A program made the position numbers and the translations under genes. 34,402 nt of DNA from Hadesarchaea archaeon. Lineage in GTDB: Archaea; Hadarchaeota; Hadarchaeia; Hadarchaeales; Hadarchaeaceae. The notes beneath the pieces were generated by a model. It was given only the letters and a program-made list of their open reading frames with translations, had not been told where the DNA came from and made no database searches. The DNA lies in assembly GCA_030601665.1 (NCBI GenBank), contig JAUWBP010000001.1, positions 1-34,402 of the forward strand, in the 5' to 3' direction. How positions within the stretch are numbered: the first letter of the stretch is position 1; each line of letters opens with the position of its first letter. Below, piece by piece: positions 30,634 to 34,402 of this stretch.

Positions 30634-31164
30634 ATGCTAATCTCCACTTCAAGGCGCCCAGGACATCGCACGAGAATTTTATGCAGGGAACTCACACGGG
30701 TCCTTCCAAATGCGACCTATGTGCCGCGCGGGGCAAAAACAATAAGTAAACTAACCTCGCTCGCCAGCTCGCTCGGTCACGATCGCGTGATGGTCGTGAA
30801 TAGCCTCGTAGGAAGACCCATGGAGCTACGATTTCTGGCCGTTGGCCAAGGCTGGCGATGGCTCGACGCGCGGGTTGAGTTGGGTGAGGTCAAGCTCCAG
30901 CGAGACCTCAAGCAGAAGACCAAACTCGAAGGGACAAAATTTTGCGCCGAAGGCCCAAAGGCGCGGAATCTTGCAAATTTTCTAGGTGAGTTGTTAAACT
31001 TACCCATCTTGAGTAAGCTGCCAAATGCCGGGGGGGTTGTCCTAATAACTTCCGACGATGAGCTTCAGCTCCAATTCCAGCTCAGACCGAGCTCCGAGGC
31101 GATCGGGCCGGTACTCCAAATAGCGAGTTTCGGGCGATTGCATGGTGAAAGCGGAGCGAGCTAG
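30634..31164 (+). CDS. Brix-domain ribosome biogenesis protein (Imp4-like)
   Basis: RNA-binding ribosome assembly factor, related to eukaryotic Imp4/Rpf proteins. Seen: 176 residues, one Brix domain: LISTSRRPGHRTRILCREL (2-20), VPRGAKTISKLTSLASSLG, DRVMVVNSLVGRPMELRFL, and a beta strand-rich C-terminal half. ATG directly after the rpo12 stop; the tail overlaps the Pcc1-like gene by 23 bases. Confidence 0.93.
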   Translation: MLISTSRRPGHRTRILCRELTRVLPNATYVPRGAKTISKLTSLASSLGHDRVMVVNSLVGRPMELRFLAVGQGWRWLDARVELGEVKLQRDLKQKTKLEGTKFCAEGPKARNLANFLGELLNLPILSKLPNAGGVVLITSDDELQLQFQLRPSSEAIGPVLQIASFGRLHGESGAS

Positions 31165-31402
31165 CGCAAGCGTCGAGTTCGCCTTCAAGAGCGCGCGCGA
31201 GGCTGGGGCAGTACAGCGGGCGCTTAGGCCCGAGGAAGCGTTGCCAGCTTCGACGCGGTGCAGGGTGAGCATCCGACGCAGGAAAAACGTTTTATGTCTG
31301 CAGATAGATGCAGAAGATACAGCAGCCCTACGTGCAGCGCTGAATTCGTTCCTCCGGTGGACGATTGTCGCGCGCGATGTAATCGAATCAAAGGGAAAAT
31401 AA
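31142..31402 (+). CDS. Pcc1-like KEOPS subunit (copy B)
   Basis: CTAG/Pcc1-family protein of 86 residues in the position (brix-pcc1-prefoldin) where archaea commonly keep one. Seen: VEFAFKSAREAGAVQRALRPEE (11-32), beta strands around RVSIRRRKNVLCLQI, and the family's closing helix ALRAALNSFLRWTIVARDVIE. It differs clearly from copy A at 16220, which ends in LLATLDDLLA; the two are old paralogs, not a recent duplication. One is likely Pcc1 and the other Pcc2. Overlaps brix by 23 bases and abuts prefoldin. Confidence 0.85.
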   Translation: MVKAERASASVEFAFKSAREAGAVQRALRPEEALPASTRCRVSIRRRKNVLCLQIDAEDTAALRAALNSFLRWTIVARDVIESKGK

Positions 31403-31768
31403 ATGGAAAAGCCATCACCTCAGCTGCGCCATCAGCTCGCGCAGTTTCGGCAGGCCCAGCAGCAGGCCCAAGTGTTGATGACGCAACGACAGCAGCTCGA
31501 GCTACTCTTACGGGAGACCGAGCGGGCCCTCGAGGAGTTAGGGAAACTCCAAGAGAGCGCCACGGTCTACAAGAGCGTGGGGACCATCTTGGTCAAGTCG
31601 GAGCGAGATGAGCTTAAAAAGAGCCTTGGTGAGCAGAAGGAAACCCTTGACCTGCGAATTAAAACGCTCGAGCGCCAGGAGGAACGTATTGTCCAACGCC
31701 TGCGAGAGATGCGCGAAAAGCTCGAGGAGGCCCTAAAGGGCAAGCTGCCTAGCGAAGAGGCGTCTTAG
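31403..31768 (+). CDS. pfdB: Prefoldin subunit beta
   Basis: Subunit of the hexameric jellyfish-shaped chaperone that hands unfolded proteins to the thermosome. Seen: 121 residues; two long coiled-coil helices (about 5-50 and 70-115) joined by a beta hairpin with ESATVYKSVGTILVKSERDEL, the beta-type signature. ATG follows the pcc1 stop with no gap. Confidence 0.95.
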   Translation: MEKPSPQLRHQLAQFRQAQQQAQVLMTQRQQLELLLRETERALEELGKLQESATVYKSVGTILVKSERDELKKSLGEQKETLDLRIKTLERQEERIVQRLREMREKLEEALKGKLPSEEAS

Positions 31769-31781
31769 TTTAAGTGAAATT

Positions 31782-32765
31782 ATGAAGGAGCTGGCTAATT
31801 TTTTGGCCGGGGCTGCCGAGCGTGGGCAGCAAATCCTAGTGCTATGTCACCATAATGCCGACCCCGATGCTGTCGCCAGCGCGATCGTGCTCACCGAGGT
31901 CCTCAATCGCTTGGGCGCGCGGGCCAAAGCTGGGGTTTCTGAGAGCATCAGTCTCATCTCCCAGAACCTCCTGAGGGCGTTCGGGCGGGAGATCGCGATA
32001 AACCCCCCATTGGAAGCAGGTCTTGTTGTACTCGTCGATACCTCAAGCTTGGAGCACCTCGGCAAGCTTGGGGAACAACTCGAACAAAAGGCGCCAAAAT
32101 TAGTGGTGATCGACCACCACCGCCCGGTCGAGGCGATGAAACAACTGGCGAGCTTTTATTTCGTCCAAGAGGAGTTTGCATCCGAGTCGGAACTTATCCT
32201 GCAGCTCGTTCGGAAGCTGGGTGCGGAGCCTACTCCGGAGGGGGCATCCTTGTTGCTTGCAGGCATCATAAGCGACACCGCTCACTTCAGGTTCGCGAAG
32301 GATCAAACCTTCGAGGCAGTCAACTCTCTCATAAAGGCAGGTGTTAATTACAGGCGCGTGCTGGAGGCGCTTAGGCTACCCGAGGATCCCTCGAAGCGGG
32401 TCGCGATGCTAAAGGCCGCGCAGCGGGTGGAGCTGCGTCGGATTCACGGGCGATTGGTAGTCCTCTCCGAGTTGGGGTCCTTCGAGGGCGACGCGGCGTC
32501 GATGTTGGTGCGAATCGGGGCAGATGTGGCGATCGTTGGTTCGGAAGAGAAAGGCAGGATAAGGCTTAGCGGACGTGCACGCCAAGAGATTTTGAAGACA
32601 TTAGGGTTTCATTTGGGTGAGCTCATGGAGGAGCTCGGGAAGCAATTTGGGGGCAGCGGGGGCGGACACGCAGGTGCCGCGAGCATGAACGGCGAGGGAG
32701 AGCTAGGGGAAGCCAAAAAATATCTGTTCAAGGCCCTTCAGCAGAAGTTGAAACCGAAGGAATGA
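31782..32765 (+). CDS. NrnA-like DHH-DHHA1 phosphoesterase
   Basis: Predicted nano-RNase or pAp phosphatase-type enzyme. Seen: 327 residues; HNADPDA (24-30), VDTSS (85-89), DHH (111-113), ISDTAHF (D165) and the DHHA1 motif GGGHAGAAS (293-301), all ligands present. The exosome genes upstream make a role in degrading the last oligoribonucleotides plausible; this is inference. Third DHH gene of the window and distinct from the RecJ-like pair, being shorter and with a different motif II. Confidence 0.9.
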   Translation: MKELANFLAGAAERGQQILVLCHHNADPDAVASAIVLTEVLNRLGARAKAGVSESISLISQNLLRAFGREIAINPPLEAGLVVLVDTSSLEHLGKLGEQLEQKAPKLVVIDHHRPVEAMKQLASFYFVQEEFASESELILQLVRKLGAEPTPEGASLLLAGIISDTAHFRFAKDQTFEAVNSLIKAGVNYRRVLEALRLPEDPSKRVAMLKAAQRVELRRIHGRLVVLSELGSFEGDAASMLVRIGADVAIVGSEEKGRIRLSGRARQEILKTLGFHLGELMEELGKQFGGSGGGHAGAASMNGEGELGEAKKYLFKALQQKLKPKE

Positions 32766-32769
32766 TCGG

Positions 32770-33696
32770 ATGGTAATTTCTGCTCGTGAGCTTGCAGAGC
32801 TCGAGCGTGCGGGCTATCGATTCGTCGGCAAACACAAACACGGCGCGGTCAAAGTCTGTCATTGGACGCGAAAAAGCTTGCTCCAGCGAGGGTCTTGCTA
32901 CAAAGAGCAGTTCTATGGGCGAGAGCTTGGCATGCGAAGCCATCGCTGCCTGCAGTTCACACCCAGCTTGCCGTTTTGCGATCACCGTTGCATCTACTGT
33001 TGGCGGAACATCAACGTGACCCACTCTGACTGGGTTGGTGAGGTCGATGAGCCGGCAGATATTTTGGACGGAGCAATTTCAGCGCATAGAAAGCTGCTTA
33101 ACGGGTTCGGCGGCAACCCCAATGTCAACAAAAATAAGCTTAAGGAGGCTCAGGAGCCAAAACACTGCGCGATTTCTTTAGCTGGTGAGCCGACCCTCTA
33201 TCCCAAAATAAATGAATTAGTTGAGGAGTGTAGCAGGCGAGGAATGACGAGTTTTTTGGTTACAAATGGCATGCACCCAGAAGTCTTGGAACACCTTTCT
33301 GAGCCCACGCAGCTTTACATCTCGGTCGTTGCCCCCGATCTCGAAACCTACGAGGCGGTTTGCCAACCAACCGTTCCCGATGGCTGGGGGCGGCTGAACC
33401 GAAGTCTCGAGCTCATGCCATCATTCACGTGCAGAAAAGTCATCCGTCTGACGCTGGTCAAGGGGCTCAACTTTAAGGATGCTCTTAGATACGCGAGGTT
33501 CATCGAAAAGGCCGCGCCAGATTTTATCGAGGCGAAAAGTTATATGTGGGTTGGGTACTCGCGCAAAAGACTAGCTATGGAGAACATGCCCCTGCACGGC
33601 GAGGTGAGGGAGTTTTCTGAGGCTCTGGCGCGCGAGACGGGCTACAAGTTGGTTGATGAGTCCAAAGTCAGTCGCGTCGTCTTGCTGAAGGGCTAA
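32770..33696 (+). CDS. taw1: tRNA 4-demethylwyosine synthase Taw1 (TYW1)
   Basis: Radical SAM enzyme that condenses pyruvate with N1-methylguanosine-37 of tRNA-Phe, making the tricyclic wyosine core. Seen: 308 residues; SAM cluster C70, C74, C77 (CDHRCIYC) and three further Cys, C30, C43 and C60, matching the second iron-sulfur cluster of Taw1; SLAGEPTLYP near 136 and TNGMHPEVL near 163. Start ATG 32770 after AAGGAATGA. Another tRNA position-37 enzyme besides the KEOPS genes. Confidence 0.95.
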   Translation: MVISARELAELERAGYRFVGKHKHGAVKVCHWTRKSLLQRGSCYKEQFYGRELGMRSHRCLQFTPSLPFCDHRCIYCWRNINVTHSDWVGEVDEPADILDGAISAHRKLLNGFGGNPNVNKNKLKEAQEPKHCAISLAGEPTLYPKINELVEECSRRGMTSFLVTNGMHPEVLEHLSEPTQLYISVVAPDLETYEAVCQPTVPDGWGRLNRSLELMPSFTCRKVIRLTLVKGLNFKDALRYARFIEKAAPDFIEAKSYMWVGYSRKRLAMENMPLHGEVREFSEALARETGYKLVDESKVSRVVLLKG

Positions 33697-33889
33697 GCAA
33701 CCTCGAGCGGAAGCATGCGATAACGAAGGCGCGTTATTTTAAGACAAACATTTTGAGGGTGAGCAAGGAGTTCGGGGGCGGTGGGTGAAGCTGGGGCTTT
33801 TTTTCTTTTGTGAGGTGACTGAGTTCATTTGTCGCTGTTACCTACATTCTTCTATTCGCAAGCCTTGAATAGGTCGGTCGCCTAGGTAG
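33697..33889 (+). other. Longest gene-free gap; possible small transcript
   Basis: Holds a TATA-like TTATTTTAAG (33734-33743), a G-rich stretch (33755-33797) and then T7-C-T4 (33798-33809), a good archaeal stop signal. A short RNA of about 45 bases from near 33764 to 33809 would fit; alternatively the T-run ends the upstream transcript. No tRNA or box C/D pattern was found. The rest (33810-33889) leads to the translin gene without a clear TATA box. Confidence 0.3.
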
Positions 33890-34402
33890 ATGGGGATAGA
33901 CTTGAGGGAAATGCTTGAACGAATGCGCAAGCACTTCGATGCCAAAGGGGAGCTTAGGGAGCGGATACTTGACGCCTCGCGAGAGGTCATCAGGGCTTCC
34001 GCCCGGGCTATAGCCGCGACCCATCGGGGAGACCGATCGAGCGCCGATGAACTCTTAACGAATGCTCGCGATGCACTTGCAACTCTCACGGAGGCTGTGA
34101 AGGCTGAGCCCCACTTGGCTGATTCCGGCATCATCCTCATGGCTTACCAGGAATACGGCGAGGCCATGCTAGTTCAGGCACTAATCCGAGATGGAAAACT
34201 ATTGACGCCCGAGGAGCTTGGCATCCCCTACAAACCCTACCTCGCGGCCCTCGCCGATGCCGCGGGTGAGCTCAGGCGGCACACGCTTGACTTGATAAGG
34301 GCAGACGAGGTTGATCGAGCGGAGCAAGCGCTCAAGTTCATGGAGGAAATCTTTGAGCTGCTTATGGAGTTCGACTACCCGGACGCTATTTTACCCGGGA
34401 TG
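33890..34402 (+). CDS. Translin-family protein (3' end outside window)
   Basis: All-helical protein related to translin/TRAX, which bind single-stranded nucleic acid and, as a complex, act as an RNase in eukaryotes; archaeal members have been described as nucleic-acid binding octamers. Seen: 171 codons open to the window edge; MLERMRKHFDAKGELRERIL, ASREVIRASARAIAATHRGD, EYGEAMLVQALIRDG, IPYKPYLAALADAAGELRR and MEFDYPDAILPG, the family's ending block, so only a few residues remain outside. Start ATG 33890 has a weak AGGT upstream; ATG 33911 is the alternative. Confidence 0.87.
   Translation, partial: MGIDLREMLERMRKHFDAKGELRERILDASREVIRASARAIAATHRGDRSSADELLTNARDALATLTEAVKAEPHLADSGIILMAYQEYGEAMLVQALIRDGKLLTPEELGIPYKPYLAALADAAGELRRHTLDLIRADEVDRAEQALKFMEEIFELLMEFDYPDAILPGM

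Noticed and set aside
33759..33788. Nine-codon ORF (MSKEFGGGG) after a possible binding site
   Set aside because: Too short to judge and G-run coding is expected by chance in this G-rich stretch.
1..34402. CRISPR arrays, insertion sequences, integrases, rRNA or phage genes
   Set aside because: No direct-repeat arrays, transposase or integrase motifs, or rRNA signatures were seen; intergenic gaps are all under 200 bases.

Overview
This is a gene-dense stretch of archaeal chromosome. Support comes from subunits found only in archaea and eukaryotes (Rpo7, Spt4, Rpo12, eS24, eS27, eS1, eL15, eL37), the 20S proteasome, the Rrp4/41/42 exosome, SBDS, KEOPS, Pop5 and prefoldin. TATA-like boxes lie about 25 bases ahead of leaders, and GAGGTG-type ribosome binding sites are common. 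Gene order (rpo7-spt4-dephospho-CoA kinase-eS24-eS27; uS15-RecJ-eS1; eL15 through exosome to prefoldin) is of the euryarchaeal type. Tungstate uptake, a membrane pyrophosphatase and wybutosine synthesis would fit a thermophilic anaerobe. A deep euryarchaeal lineage such as Hadarchaeota is my guess, not a demonstrated placement. Translated genes on the + strand are mostly G+C-rich; the - strand genes (the wtp operon and serS) are visibly more A+T-rich.

Layout. 1-4202 (+): the 3' part of a membrane pyrophosphatase, a broken remnant of a soluble pyrophosphatase, then rpo7, spt4 carrying a 74-residue insertion, dephospho-CoA kinase, eS24 with a long charged tail, and eS27. 4192-8408 (-): a long coiled-coil protein of unknown function, then wtpABC for tungstate/molybdate import behind a palindromic operator-like site. 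8558-16453 (+): a small TRAM protein, kae1, bud32, XTPase, uS15, two tandem RecJ-like DHH proteins, an unknown 141-residue protein, a Clp1/Grc3-type RNA kinase and a Pcc1-like protein. 16458-17738 (-): serS. 17896-24214 (+): eS1, phosphoglucosamine mutase, a sugar-phosphate nucleotidyltransferase with a left-handed beta-helix, a small conserved archaeal protein, a YchF-like GTPase and a radical SAM protein. 24276-33696 (+): serA, then the translation/proteasome/exosome superoperon (eL15, an RNA-binding protein, rnp2, psmA, sbds, rrp4, rrp41, rrp42, eL37, rpo12, brix, pcc1, prefoldin beta), a NrnA-like DHH protein and taw1. 33890-end (+): a translin-family gene cut by the window edge.

How they work together. 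Most of the window serves RNA: transcription (Rpo7, Spt4, Rpo12), ribosome building (Brix, SBDS, ribosomal proteins), tRNA maturation (Pop5, KEOPS subunits, Taw1, SerRS) and RNA/DNA end processing (exosome, RecJ-like and NrnA-like proteins, Clp1-type kinase). The two sugar genes form a UDP-GlcNAc branch. No rRNA, tRNA, CRISPR array, transposase or phage gene was seen. No gene-free stretch exceeds 300 bases; the longest is 33697-33889.

Most noteworthy: the in-frame A+T-rich insertion in Spt4, the frameshifted soluble pyrophosphatase beside the membrane one, two Pcc1 paralogs, the tandem RecJ-like pair, and the absence of rnp3 (Rpp30) from its usual place.
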